From Polluticaenibacter yanchengensis (GTDB taxonomy: Bacteria > Bacteroidota > Bacteroidia > Chitinophagales > Chitinophagaceae): a stretch of DNA of 62,677 nt. The number at the start of each line of letters is the position of its first letter. Positions within the stretch are counted from its first letter, which is position 1. The DNA lies in assembly GCA_027854065.1 (NCBI GenBank), contig JAQGEF010000023.1, positions 1 to 62,677 of the forward strand, in the 5' to 3' direction. The translations under genes and the position numbers were made by a program. The notes beneath the pieces were generated by a model. It ran no database searches. It was not told where the DNA came from and was given only the letters and a program-made list of their open reading frames with translations. Below are positions 9,901 to 18,388 of this stretch, one piece after another.

Positions 9901-12845
9901 ACATAATGAATATTGCCTGTTTGGCTGTCAAAGACTTCTGCTATAAACAATCCTGTTATTGAACCTCCACCTGTACCAGTTGTCTGGCAATTTCCGGACA
10001 TGCTTAATACCGAGAATGGAATGGCGACCGAAACGTTACAAGTGCTGGTCTTTAAATGAATAATAGAACTGTTAGGGGCTCCAACCGGCACTTTTACCAC
10101 CATTGTTGAATTTGTCCTGCTTACGATAGTTGCATTTTGTCCTGAAAAGTCTACTGCCGTCACATTATTAAAGTCTGTACCGTTTATTGTTACCAGTGTA
10201 TTAGCAGGTCCCTGAGCAGGAATAAAGTTGCTGATAGTGGTAGATGATATACAAACGGAGGAGCAATTGACTACAACATCGTCAAATGATAAATTACCTG
10301 CAGACTTTGTATAAGTGAACCTGAATTGAACAAGGTTATCAGGCAATGCAGGTGTGCTGGATGCATTATAGACTTTAGTTACTCCGCTGGTACTTGTTAC
10401 GATATTACTGATGGCCTCAATAGTGACCCAGGTAGTGCCATTAAATCCTTCTACCAGTAATTCGCTTGTAGCATTGGTGCCTTGTCCTTTCATCCAAAAG
10501 CTTAACTGGGTGGCAGAAGTTGACAAGATACTGGTAACTATTCTATCATTAGTATCATCAAATCTTACAGATGGAGATGAATTTCCAAAATTAGTACCGG
10601 TTGTATATGTTCCGGTTATTCCTGTAAAACTCCAGCCTGAAGGCGCTGTTGTTCCCCCTCCAAATTCTTCATTAATACATGGTCCAGGGTTGACTATTAA
10701 TGTGGCTTCATCAGTTAATACATTCGGACAAGTTGGCGTATTGGTTGCGGTTAGCAGGCAACGATATACTCTTCCACTATAATTTGTTGCTGTATTTAAT
10801 ACTGTTAGTGTAGTACTTGTGGCACCGGTGTATTCTGAGCCATTGCTGACGTTGTTCCATGCATCATTTACCGGATCGTATAATTGCCATTGTAAACCTG
10901 AATAGCCTGAAGCTGCAACAGTAAATGTTGCATTGGCGGGACTTGAAACGGTCCTGTCGGTTGGTTGGGTGGTGATATTTACGGGTTGTGCAACCGTAAC
11001 ATTGACTGTAGTGGCAGTACTCCAACATGTGGTAAGGGAATTATATACTCTTAGATAACGTGTTGTGGATGCGGAAACGGTATGTGGATTTGGATTTGAA
11101 ATAGAGGTGTTAGTGGCCAGGGTTTGCCAATAAACAGTTTGGTTGGCACCAGCGGAGGCTGTCGTTAATACGGTTGAGCCGCAGGCCGGAGTTTGAGTGA
11201 CGGAAGGATTTGTTGGTAAAGAATAAACATTAAATGTGACCGGAGTTGATGTAATATTGTTTGTACTTAAACAACCACCAGTTAAAGTAACATTTACAGT
11301 AATAGAATGTGTTCCTACAGAATAGGGGCCGCTGCTGAGTGTAGCTGTAGCAGCTCCTGAAATATTCCCGGCATTATCCTTCCACTGGAATGCCGAAGTT
11401 GCCGAACCATTATTAGCGACCGATGCAGTAAAGCTAACCTGATTAGCGTTTACACAAATATTTGATGCTGAAGTCGGACTTACTGAAACTGTTGGGGTGG
11501 TAACGGCTGTACTGGCCCCTGTTACGGCTACGGTTTTGGGATCGCCGGCGGTGATACTTACAGTAGCTGCTCCGCTTGTAACACCGGTTGGTGCAAAGCG
11601 CACATAAACCGGACCATTATAAGTGGGTGCCACACTTACAACAGAAAGCCAGGAAGCATTGTCTAAACTAACCTGGTAATGTGTTGGTGCTGAAATTATA
11701 AAATTAGCAGGCTGATTTAACGTTTCTATATTAAAAGATTGAGCGGCAGAATTGCTGCCTACGCAAGTATTTGCAAAAGAAAAGCTGGGAACTTCAGGTG
11801 TTAATAAGGTTACCTGGTTAGTATTAGTGGTTATTGTTTGTACACCGCTGATACCTGCTGAGCCTGCTTTTGTACCGGAAGAGAAAGTGAGATTGGTATT
11901 GGCGATGGCTGCCAACTGGATGGTCCGTCCAATGGTTGCTGTTGTTTTTAAATCGGCAGTGACCCAATAATAAACTTCTGCAGTAGTGCTTATAGGCTGG
12001 CTTAACCCGGTAAATGATATACTCTCTCCTGTACCAGTAGCTGCTGCTGCAAACGAGGTACCTAATTGTGTGGCGGTACTTATATTATTGGTAGCACTAC
12101 TCCATAATTTAACCCTGCTGATATCTGCAGCAGTATAGTTACCGTTGGTACTCAGGCTTACCTGGGTTAAATTCGAAGCAGCTCCACCTACGTTATTTAG
12201 TTTAAAACTGCCAATTATATGCTTTTGTGTAGCAATCGGCACAATACCGGCCGCAATAGCTGTACCATTATTAGAAAGAGTAATAGGTGTTGCAGGCGTA
12301 CCCTCAACTGAAAAATCATCTATTCTATAGTTACCGCTATTTCGAGAGGTCGCTGTAAATCTAAATTGTAAGTTTGAAATATTTTCTGCAGAGGCTGGCA
12401 AATTAATCCTTACGGCTCCATTTACTAATGCCCAAGAATTAGCATTTTTAACGTAACTATAAGTCACCGCATTCCAAGCAGTTCCATTTGAAGACCATTC
12501 AAATACAACCTGATCTGTAGCATGATTAAATGCAGTAGTCCCTCTGCCTGCCCATAAAACAGTGATATTTGAATACCCTACAGTACTTAAACTATTATTA
12601 TATGTTAATGTATGAGAGACACCGTTTGTCCCGAAACCATTAAATAGATAGTTAGTTCCACCAGATGCACCTGTGTAGCCTGATGATGCAGAAGACGTAT
12701 TAGTAGTCCAACCATTGGTTGTATTTGAACTTGTCCACCCCGTCGTTGAAGTGAAATCTGTAGAATAAAGTGAAACTTGTCCATATCCATTTACGCATCC
12801 AAAACAGGTTAATAAACAGGATATAAATATGTAAAATTGTTTCAT
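6978..12845 (-). CDS. Very large secreted modular protein with T9SS type A sorting domain
   Basis: This 1955-residue protein has a signal peptide (1-23, ending YGQ). In order it shows N-terminal beta-sandwich anchor-like segments; Ig-like repeats (about 450-720, e.g. TQPTDRTVSSPANATF); a second carbohydrate-module-like segment; an IPT/TIG domain (about 863-940, IPAQGPANTLVTINGTDF); and a lamin-tail-like domain (about 961-1120, LFIAEVFDSQTGNIHYVK). A long Asn/Ser/Thr-rich beta-helix-like region runs from about 1250 to 1700. The C-terminus (about 1866-1955, with AGVYYVHVLADGE) fits the T9SS sorting domain that is cleaved as the protein is anchored at the cell surface. No catalytic motif is visible; adhesion or gliding is an inference. 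It reads towards the duplicated terminator. Confidence 0.88.
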   Translation of the reverse strand: MKQFYIFISCLLTCFGCVNGYGQVSLYSTDFTSTTGWTSSNTTNGWTTNTSSASSGYTGASGGTNYLFNGFGTNGVSHTLTYNNSLSTVGYSNITVLWAGRGTTAFNHATDQVVFEWSSNGTAWNAVTYSYVKNANSWALVNGAVRINLPASAENISNLQFRFTATSRNSGNYRIDDFSVEGTPATPITLSNNGTAIAAGIVPIATQKHIIGSFKLNNVGGAASNLTQVSLSTNGNYTAADISRVKLWSSATNNISTATQLGTSFAAAATGTGESISFTGLSQPISTTAEVYYWVTADLKTTATIGRTIQLAAIANTNLTFSSGTKAGSAGISGVQTITTNTNQVTLLTPEVPSFSFANTCVGSNSAAQSFNIETLNQPANFIISAPTHYQVSLDNASWLSVVSVAPTYNGPVYVRFAPTGVTSGAATVSITAGDPKTVAVTGASTAVTTPTVSVSPTSASNICVNANQVSFTASVANNGSATSAFQWKDNAGNISGAATATLSSGPYSVGTHSITVNVTLTGGCLSTNNITSTPVTFNVYSLPTNPSVTQTPACGSTVLTTASAGANQTVYWQTLATNTSISNPNPHTVSASTTRYLRVYNSLTTCWSTATTVNVTVAQPVNITTQPTDRTVSSPANATFTVAASGYSGLQWQLYDPVNDAWNNVSNGSEYTGATSTTLTVLNTATNYSGRVYRCLLTATNTPTCPNVLTDEATLIVNPGPCINEEFGGGTTAPSGWSFTGITGTYTTGTNFGNSSPSVRFDDTNDRIVTSILSTSATQLSFWMKGQGTNATSELLVEGFNGTTWVTIEAISNIVTSTSGVTKVYNASSTPALPDNLVQFRFTYTKSAGNLSFDDVVVNCSSVCISSTTISNFIPAQGPANTLVTINGTDFNNVTAVDFSGQNATIVSRTNSTMVVKVPVGAPNSSIIHLKTSTCNVSVAIPFSVLSMSGNCQTTGTGGGSITGLFIAEVFDSQTGNIHYVKIFNGTGASVNLSTYSIRLVTIGSACGTNTTDISLSGTVANNSYYTILIGSATNICSLGTINLNPSGTSYGYNGNDYIQLLNGATVIDRADNPGYGTCSSSPGFVQIRKSTVTGPSATFNAAEWTNTLSDDCSLLGTHAVSTTGSNLSITVHPTDINCGALTLSTTATVTPASTINYVWYFNKPGESTWQLISSGLPTDVTHSAAGLPSITLTGNIAGLQDYQFYCEVSNGSPACKRYTNAAVAKYTTQPYYRTAAGSGNWTDISKWQISADGIAGWASACIYPNSLNSQEIRIGHTGITLDLPQEINKLWVQTSGSLEISVNRQLSVSGNVTGAEYIIDGTVLDRSNSANSITFNNNSKWQMGTNGTLIKTNNSSVSNYRDNYEAGIATMPATANWVYWNNGDGNVSIIASTASVTMNYPNLYFVNSAAGTALWNSWNPPTTTTSFNGANPVVVKGSLNIGNTFAGVPSATNPVTVHTNITGTGVNGFTVLGDLNINSGSTLSTAPNINQPSIYGAGIEVQGNITNNGILALNNNTEKLLLSGTGNQTISGTGTYQLYSKEINKASGRVNVSIPLTISNQLLLTSGIIETSTTSGVIILPSNATFTGGSNTSFVQGNLRRYINGTNTLVFPVGHSGYTYDAYQPLTFIPGSTTNNTDHFTASFTPSLPPNGLLLGPNLMGLNKHGYWAFDRNSGGTTNGKISLNYSPIPATGTHWYDPSPDDYLDPASGSAVLIAKRENGPSFAPWNFTYYGTLLPNTYTSYSSAATIETQVVNSFSLFSFGISGGSVLPVKLLSFNAVANNKTSQLNWELADVGTLAYSQVEYSLNGIQFMSLDKVNAVQGKLQYHYNHGPLTAGIYYYRILFVEKDGSRTYSAIRTVTFGDILNTRIVGLSQTTIRGAATLNVQILLRQPAKASARITNNSGQVIYQSEQTLPKGNVQMALNLPYLPAGVYYVHVLADGETKTLRFLSTN

Positions 12846-13495
12846 ATAAGTATTTATAATAAGAGAAAGGATCCCGGTTTTTAATATCTATTAAGCTTCT
12901 ATTCTTCAATCAACACGATGAAATTTACCAACATTTTTATCTTTTCTTTTGACCTTCTTTTAATTGTATGTATTGAAGTTTCTCCCAGGTTATGCTCTTC
13001 TAAAAAATCTGAATCAGTCGTAAAAATGCCAATAATCTATTTGCGCTCTAAATTAGTACTTAATTAACATATTGCAAAATTTACAAAATAGTTATACATA
13101 AATGCGATTAAATCAACTCCATCGTTCCCGGAATAAAAATAATTTAATGATGAGCATTGCCATTTATTTAAAAAACTTCTGCAAAGTTATTTAATTAATG
13201 AAAGTCTAGTTTTCAGTTTAATATGATAATGATAAAATAACGTTACACTGTTTGATGGCTAAATAGAAATTCTATTGATGAGTGGCTGCCGGATATGGAG
13301 GGCCTGGTACGAGGTACGAGTACCGAGCGATAGCGAGCCGGGAATAGCCGGAACCGGCGTTTTATAGTATTACGAATGACGAGAGCCCCTGAAAAAGAAA
13401 ATGCTTAATCCATAAAAAGGTTAAATATTAACTGTGGCGATTTGCATTAGCATCATATTTGTTAATTTCATAGTTCTTACAGAAAATTTGACAGG
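12846..13495. other. 650-bp divergent intergenic region between the T9SS protein and the PorE-like gene
   Basis: This A+T-rich region separates two divergently transcribed envelope genes. It contains the short palindromic element D at 13264-13358 and otherwise no convincing ORF, RNA gene or terminator. Promoters for both genes must lie here, but I see no exact TAnnTTTG box close to either start. Confidence 0.5.
13264..13358 (+). repeat. Dispersed palindromic element, copy D (short form)
   Basis: It begins with ATAGAAATTCTAT followed by GGCTGCCGGATA, the left block of the element copies at 28.7, 32.6 and 50.3 kb. It ends in TAGCCGGAAC, their right block. Between them is TACCGAGCGATAGCGAGCC, nearly the same as a block in copies E and F. 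It therefore links the two sub-groups of the family. Confidence 0.65.
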
Positions 13496-15403
13496 ATGAA
13501 GCTATTGTTGGGCTTATTTTTTTCGGCACTTTGCAGCCAGGGATTTGGCCAGTTGTATAACCCTGATAAGGTGAATAAAAAGGCGGCTGCTACTTACCAG
13601 CTGGTATTTGAGGCGCTGGATAACAGCGATTATAATAAAGCGAAGGAACTTTGCTATAAAAGTATGCAATTGCAGCCGGATTTTGTGGATGCATGGGCTA
13701 CGCTGGCCAGCATTTATGGTGAGCAGAAAAACTACGACAGCGCGATCTATTTTTTTGATAAAGCGATTTCTTATGACCCTTTATATACGCAGGGCCTGCA
13801 AATGCCATACAGCATTAACCTGGCCGGCCTGGGCCGTTTTAAAGAGGCAAGGGAGCAGGTATTGAAAATTGTGAATGACAGTACGAAAAGCAGCCGCTAT
13901 AAGGAATCTGCTATGCAGCGGCTGAAACAATACGAATTTGCTATAGCTTTTGAAGCTAAACATGGAAAAACGTCTATTAACCCTATTAATTTGGGGAATA
14001 ATATTAACTCTGCATTCAGCGAATATTACCCCTCATTTACTATTGACGATAGTTTACTGGTATTTACGCGGCTGGTAGGCCAGCGTAATAAAAGGGAGGA
14101 TTTTTATAAGGCGACAAAATTACCTGACGGGGGTTTTACTGCGGCTGTACCTATTGAGGGTAGCCTGAATGAACATCATTTGAAGGGGGGCATGAGCATT
14201 AGCCAGGACGGGAGTACCCTGGTATATGCGGCTAATTATGGCCAGCAGGGATTTGGTGATTTTGATATTTACATGAGTTTTGCTAATAAATTTGGCTGGG
14301 GGGAACCTGCTAATCCTGGCCCTACGATTAATTCTCCCTACTGGGAAAGCAGTCCTTCCCTGAGCCCGGATAAGCAAACCTTGTATTTTAGCAGTAACCG
14401 CCCGGGTGGTTTTGGGGGTAAGGACTTGTATGTGAGTTACCGGAACGCTGACGGTACCTGGGGCAGTGCGCAGAATATGGGCCCTGACATTAATACGCCT
14501 TTTGACGACCTGGCGCCTTTTATTCATGCGGATAATCAAACGCTTTATTTTACCTCGGGCGGCCATATTGGTTATGGCGGTAGTGATGTTTTTGTAACGA
14601 AAAAGGGGCCGGGCGGCATCTGGGGGATCCCACAAAACCTGGGCTACCCTATTAATACTATTGAAAATGAGGGGAGCCTGATAGTGACGGCTGACGGGAA
14701 AACGGCATACTATTCTGCCAACTTCAGCGATAGTAAGGGGCTGCTGGACTTGTATAAGTTTGACCTGCCTGCTTATGCGAGGCCATTGAAAACGCTTTGG
14801 GTAAAGGGTAAGGTGACTGATATTGAAACGGGTGAACCGATAACGGCTACTATTGACCTTAAAAATACGAATACGAAACTGGTGCTGGAGGATGTGAATA
14901 CGGATGGTGATGGTAAGTTTCTGGTGACGTTGCCTGTTGGTAGCCGGTATTTACTGACGATTAATAAAAAGGGTTATTTATTTTACAGTGATGCTTTTGA
15001 TTTGAGCGCTAATAATAATGACAGTGCTTTTGTAAAAAATGTACGGCTTAAACCGATTAAGAAGGGCGTGAGCCTTGTGCTGAATAATATTCAGTTTGAA
15101 TCGAACAGTGCTGTATTGGACACGGCATCGCATGATGAAATTAATAATGTGGTGGCATTGCTGGAAAATAACCCTACGCTTCGCCTGGAAATTGGCGGGC
15201 ATACGGATAATACGGGTATTGCTGCGAATAACCTGAAACTGAGTATGCAAAGGGCACAATCTGTGGTTGATTATATTGCGGATAAGGGTATTGTAAAATC
15301 CAGATTGACGGCAAAGGGCTATGGTGCTTCTAAACCTGTGGCGGATAACCAGACGGAGGCGGGTAAGGCTGCGAACAGGAGAACGGAGATCGTCGTTTTG
15401 TAG
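13496..15403 (+). CDS. PorE-like OmpA-family protein (TPR, PD40 propeller, carboxypeptidase-regulatory-like, OmpA_C)
   Basis: This 635-residue protein has a signal peptide, TPR-like helices (about 25-115), and a WD40-like/PD40 beta-propeller (about 150-420) with repeats such as SPSLSPDKQTLYFSSNRPG and FDDLAPFIHADNQTLYF. A carboxypeptidase-regulatory-like fold follows (about 435-515, VKGKVTDIETGEPI). The C-terminal OmpA peptidoglycan-binding domain (about 530-635) contains GGHTDNTG and NRRTEIVVL. The same domain order is known for PorE of the type IX secretion system. PorE is a lipoprotein; here the only cysteine near the signal peptide end (SALCSQ) is a poor lipobox. Bacteroidota carry several paralogues of this architecture, so the name is tentative. 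No neighbouring T9SS gene supports it. Confidence 0.85.
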   Translation: MKLLLGLFFSALCSQGFGQLYNPDKVNKKAAATYQLVFEALDNSDYNKAKELCYKSMQLQPDFVDAWATLASIYGEQKNYDSAIYFFDKAISYDPLYTQGLQMPYSINLAGLGRFKEAREQVLKIVNDSTKSSRYKESAMQRLKQYEFAIAFEAKHGKTSINPINLGNNINSAFSEYYPSFTIDDSLLVFTRLVGQRNKREDFYKATKLPDGGFTAAVPIEGSLNEHHLKGGMSISQDGSTLVYAANYGQQGFGDFDIYMSFANKFGWGEPANPGPTINSPYWESSPSLSPDKQTLYFSSNRPGGFGGKDLYVSYRNADGTWGSAQNMGPDINTPFDDLAPFIHADNQTLYFTSGGHIGYGGSDVFVTKKGPGGIWGIPQNLGYPINTIENEGSLIVTADGKTAYYSANFSDSKGLLDLYKFDLPAYARPLKTLWVKGKVTDIETGEPITATIDLKNTNTKLVLEDVNTDGDGKFLVTLPVGSRYLLTINKKGYLFYSDAFDLSANNNDSAFVKNVRLKPIKKGVSLVLNNIQFESNSAVLDTASHDEINNVVALLENNPTLRLEIGGHTDNTGIAANNLKLSMQRAQSVVDYIADKGIVKSRLTAKGYGASKPVADNQTEAGKAANRRTEIVVL

Positions 15404-16879
15404 GGCAATGTGAGTTTTGGATTCTATTTTTTGTCTATCAATCAATTACGATTTCATATGCAATAAAGGGTATGGTACTTAAGGTATTCTGTTTACTTGA
15501 ATTATAATTTCCGCTGCCATAAAGTTGTCCCTGACAACCTTGGTTTATCTATTTAATCATTAACACATAATTTATTTTATAAAATAGATTTCGCCTGATA
15601 ACCTTCCAATATTTGCCCATCACTAAAAATTACTCTATTGAGGCTTCTAACTCAAACTTCCACTTCCTTAAGAGGCAGATCTTAATAGTTGTATTTTCAT
15701 GTCTAATGTACCAACTTCATGTTGGACTTTAAAGGGCACTATATGGGCGTCAACAGGGCGTCAACAGGGCGTCAACTACGCTTCAACTACGCTTTATCGG
15801 GGCACTTGTTTTAAAGTTCCTGAAAAGAGGGATCAAGTGCTATTTTAGTTGGATATTGCTATTTTGGATGCAGTAAATTATCCCGGGATAATATGCTTTT
15901 ACATGGACATCAGCATCGGAGAAAGTTTTAATCCCTGTATTACCAAAGCACTTTCCACCCTTGCACATTGATAATCAATATTTAATATCAAAAATTAAAA
16001 GCAGGATAATTATTTCGCGCTGATTTTCGCTGATTTAATCAACTTTAGATTAGCTCTATGCCTTAATTGTTTATAAGCTTACAGGATATTCCGGATTTTT
16101 CAGCAAAAAATCAATTCTATTAAAGTTGGTCAAAATATTTCCCGCTGATTTTCGCTGATGTCCAACGCTGATTTTCGCTGATTTAATCAACTTTAGATTA
16201 GCCTACGCCTTAAATTATCTATACGCTTACAGGATATTCCGAATTCTTCAGCAAAAAATCGATACTATTAAAGTTGGTCGGAAAATATTCCCCGCTGATT
16301 TTCGCTGATTTAATCAACTTTAGATTAGCTCTACGCCTTAAATTATTTAACCTGAATTCTGGATGTTATAATTTGGTTATCAATGAACACGGTGTTTTAA
16401 ATAGTGTCGCACCTACGGCGCTTTGTTTACTTCAAATATCTATTACGTCTACCATAAGGCCGTCCCTACGGGACTTGATTTATCTATTAAACAATTTTTT
16501 CAGTAAAACGATGCTGACAACTAAATGATGAATTGATCATCAACATATACTTTACAATATAGATTTCACCTGACAGCTATTCAATCCTGGATTATATCAA
16601 TAAAAGTTACTTTATTGAGTCCTAATACTCAGTTGATTTATGCGTTTACAGGATATTCCGGATTTTTCAGCAAAAAATTGCCAATATTAAAGTTGGTCGG
16701 AAAATGATTGATGAACCGGCTTTGTGTTATTAATTTGACATTACTGTGCAGATGAATCAATGTTACATGTAAAAGAGAGTGATAGCAGTATCGCTAACGA
16801 TACTGTAAACCGGGGATACTTCTATTCAAAATCATGTTACCGGCTGTTTTCTACTGACTACTTACTATTTTTGTGGATT
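15404..16879. repeat. 1.4-kb intergenic region built of degenerate repeats
   Basis: Near-copies of a unit begin with CGCTGATTTTCGCTGATTT at 16018, 16166 and 16293. Each continues through ATCAACTTTAGATTAGC, TTACAGGATATTCCG and TTCAGCAAAAAAT, with a partial copy at about 16640-16710. A second degenerate direct repeat pairs about 15507-15660 with about 16449-16635 (shared TAGATTTC.CCTGA and TTACT.TATTGAG). At 15746-15798 there are short 11-bp-period copies of GGCGTCAACA. The 84-codon frame at 16274-16528 lies inside these repeats and is not credible. No RNA gene was seen. Confidence 0.7.
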
Positions 16880-17926
16880 ATGTACCAGCTTATCCGTCGT
16901 ATTTTGTTTTTTATGGATGCCGAAAAGGCGCATTATTTTGCTATGAATTCGCTTAAGCGTATTTGTAACGTGAGCGTTTTCAGAAGTTTTGTTACCTGGT
17001 TGTTTAACCCTGGGAGAAATCTTCATATTCAGCTTTGGGGCTTAAAATTCAGGAACCCGGTTGGACTGGCTGCCGGTTTCGATAAAAATGCGTTATACCT
17101 GCGTGAATTGCAGGCTTTGGGGTTTGGTTATGTGGAAATTGGAACGGTGACGCCTTTGCCGCAGGATGGGAATGATAAACCGCGTTTATTCCGTTTGCCT
17201 GAAGATAAGGCTTTGATTAACCGTATGGGCTTTAATAATGACGGGGTTGATATTGTGACGGAACGCCTGAAGCACTGGCGTAAAGAGAATGAAAATAATA
17301 AAAACAGGATTTTGATTGGCGGCAACATAGGTAAAAATAAAGTGACGCCTAACGAAACGGCTTACATGGATTACGATGTTTGCTTTAGAAAACTGTTTGA
17401 TTATGTTGATTATTTTGTAGTGAATGTTAGCAGTCCTAATACACCGGGGTTGCGCGAATTGCAGGAGAAGGAATCGTTAAGGGTGATACTGACGAATTTA
17501 CAGAAAATTAATGCGACAAAAGAGACGCCTAAACCTATTTTACTGAAAATAGCTCCTGACCTTACAGAACCTCAACTGGATGATGTGATTGCTTTGGCTA
17601 AGGAAATAGACCTTGACGGCCTGGTGGTAGCCAATACGAGCCTGGACAGGACGACATTGTCTGATCCGGGTATTTTACGCTGTGATAAGATTGGCGCTGG
17701 TGGACTGAGTGGCGTTCCTGTGGGTAAGCGCGCTAAGGAACTGGTGTATTATGTTGGCAGAAATACGGAGAATAAAATACCGATAATCGCTTCCGGCGGT
17801 ATCAGTAATGCTGATGATGCTAAAAAGAACCTGGTAGGTGGTGCCAGTATGATACAGGTATGGACTGCTTTTATATATGAGGGGCCGGGCATTGTGAAGA
17901 AGATTTGTAAAGGCCTTAAAAACTAA
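16880..17926 (+). CDS. pyrD: Dihydroorotate dehydrogenase (quinone), class 2
   Basis: This is a membrane-associated FMN enzyme of pyrimidine synthesis that oxidises dihydroorotate to orotate with quinone as acceptor. The ATG at 16880 gives 348 residues starting MYQLIRRILF, the amphipathic N-terminal helix typical of class 2. The longer frame from 16760 has an N-terminus that does not fit the family. Motifs are NPVGLAAGFDKN, EIGTVTP and the class-2 catalytic serine in NVSSPNTPGLR (Ser184/185), plus IASGGISNADDA near the C-terminus. A TATTTTTG box lies only 6 bases before the ATG. It is 3 bases upstream of yciH, so the two are probably one unit. Confidence 0.94.
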   Translation: MYQLIRRILFFMDAEKAHYFAMNSLKRICNVSVFRSFVTWLFNPGRNLHIQLWGLKFRNPVGLAAGFDKNALYLRELQALGFGYVEIGTVTPLPQDGNDKPRLFRLPEDKALINRMGFNNDGVDIVTERLKHWRKENENNKNRILIGGNIGKNKVTPNETAYMDYDVCFRKLFDYVDYFVVNVSSPNTPGLRELQEKESLRVILTNLQKINATKETPKPILLKIAPDLTEPQLDDVIALAKEIDLDGLVVANTSLDRTTLSDPGILRCDKIGAGGLSGVPVGKRAKELVYYVGRNTENKIPIIASGGISNADDAKKNLVGGASMIQVWTAFIYEGPGIVKKICKGLKN

Positions 17927-17929
17927 ACC

Positions 17930-18292
17930 ATGCAAAAGAAAAAAAATAATGACTTAAGCAACCTTAAAGGGATGTTTTACAGTACGGACCCTGATTATGT
18001 ACCACCGGGATATGAAGAGGAGCAGGAGCCAGAAACATTGCCACCTGCCCAGCAGAAGCTACGTATCTGGCTGGAAACAAAGCATCGTGGCGGGAAGGCT
18101 GCCAGTGTTATCAGTGGCTTTGTGGGTACTGAGGCTGATTTGAATGAACTGGCTAAAAAACTAAAGAACCTTTGCGCAACGGGCGGGAGTGCGAAAGACG
18201 GGGAAATCATCATTCAAGGTGACCACCGGGATAAAATTTTAACCTGGTTACAGAATAACGGCTATAAACAATGTAAAAAAGCGGGTGGCTAA
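17930..18292 (+). CDS. SUI1/eIF1-family translation factor (YciH-like)
   Basis: This is a 120-residue protein of the SUI1 family, bacterial relatives of eukaryotic initiation factor eIF1 that bind the small ribosomal subunit. The C-terminal half has the family features: KHRGGKAASVISGF, LAKKLKNLCATGGS, and DGEIIIQGDHRDKI near 86-99. The first 35 residues are a basic, then acidic, presumably flexible extension. The gene starts 3 bases after the pyrD stop. Its function in bacteria is not well established. Confidence 0.88.
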   Translation: MQKKKNNDLSNLKGMFYSTDPDYVPPGYEEEQEPETLPPAQQKLRIWLETKHRGGKAASVISGFVGTEADLNELAKKLKNLCATGGSAKDGEIIIQGDHRDKILTWLQNNGYKQCKKAGG

Positions 18293-18365
18293 CTACCAAT
18301 TTTACAGCAAAGTTATGTTTCAAAAAAAATAACAGCACTTAACCTATATTTTAAAGTAAGCAAAG

Positions 18366-18373
18366 TAATTTTG
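18366..18373 (+). promoter_or_regulatory. Putative -7 box TAATTTTG
   Basis: An exact TAnnTTTG match 15 bases before the ATG of the carB-like gene would give a leader of about 10 nt. No clear -33 element. Confidence 0.4.
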
Positions 18374-18388
18374 CCCAATTTTTAAAGA

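Noticed and set aside
14120..14635. 171-codon minus-strand ORF inside the PorE-like gene
   Set aside because: Shadow of a G+C-richer PD40 repeat region; the sense frame has clear domains.
16274..16528. 84-codon ORF in the repeat region before pyrD
   Set aside because: It begins inside a CGCTGATTTTC repeat unit and crosses a second repeat; not protein-like.
16760..16879. N-terminal extension of pyrD by 40 codons
   Set aside because: Residues do not fit the family, and the ATG at 16880 gives the normal class 2 length and N-terminal helix.
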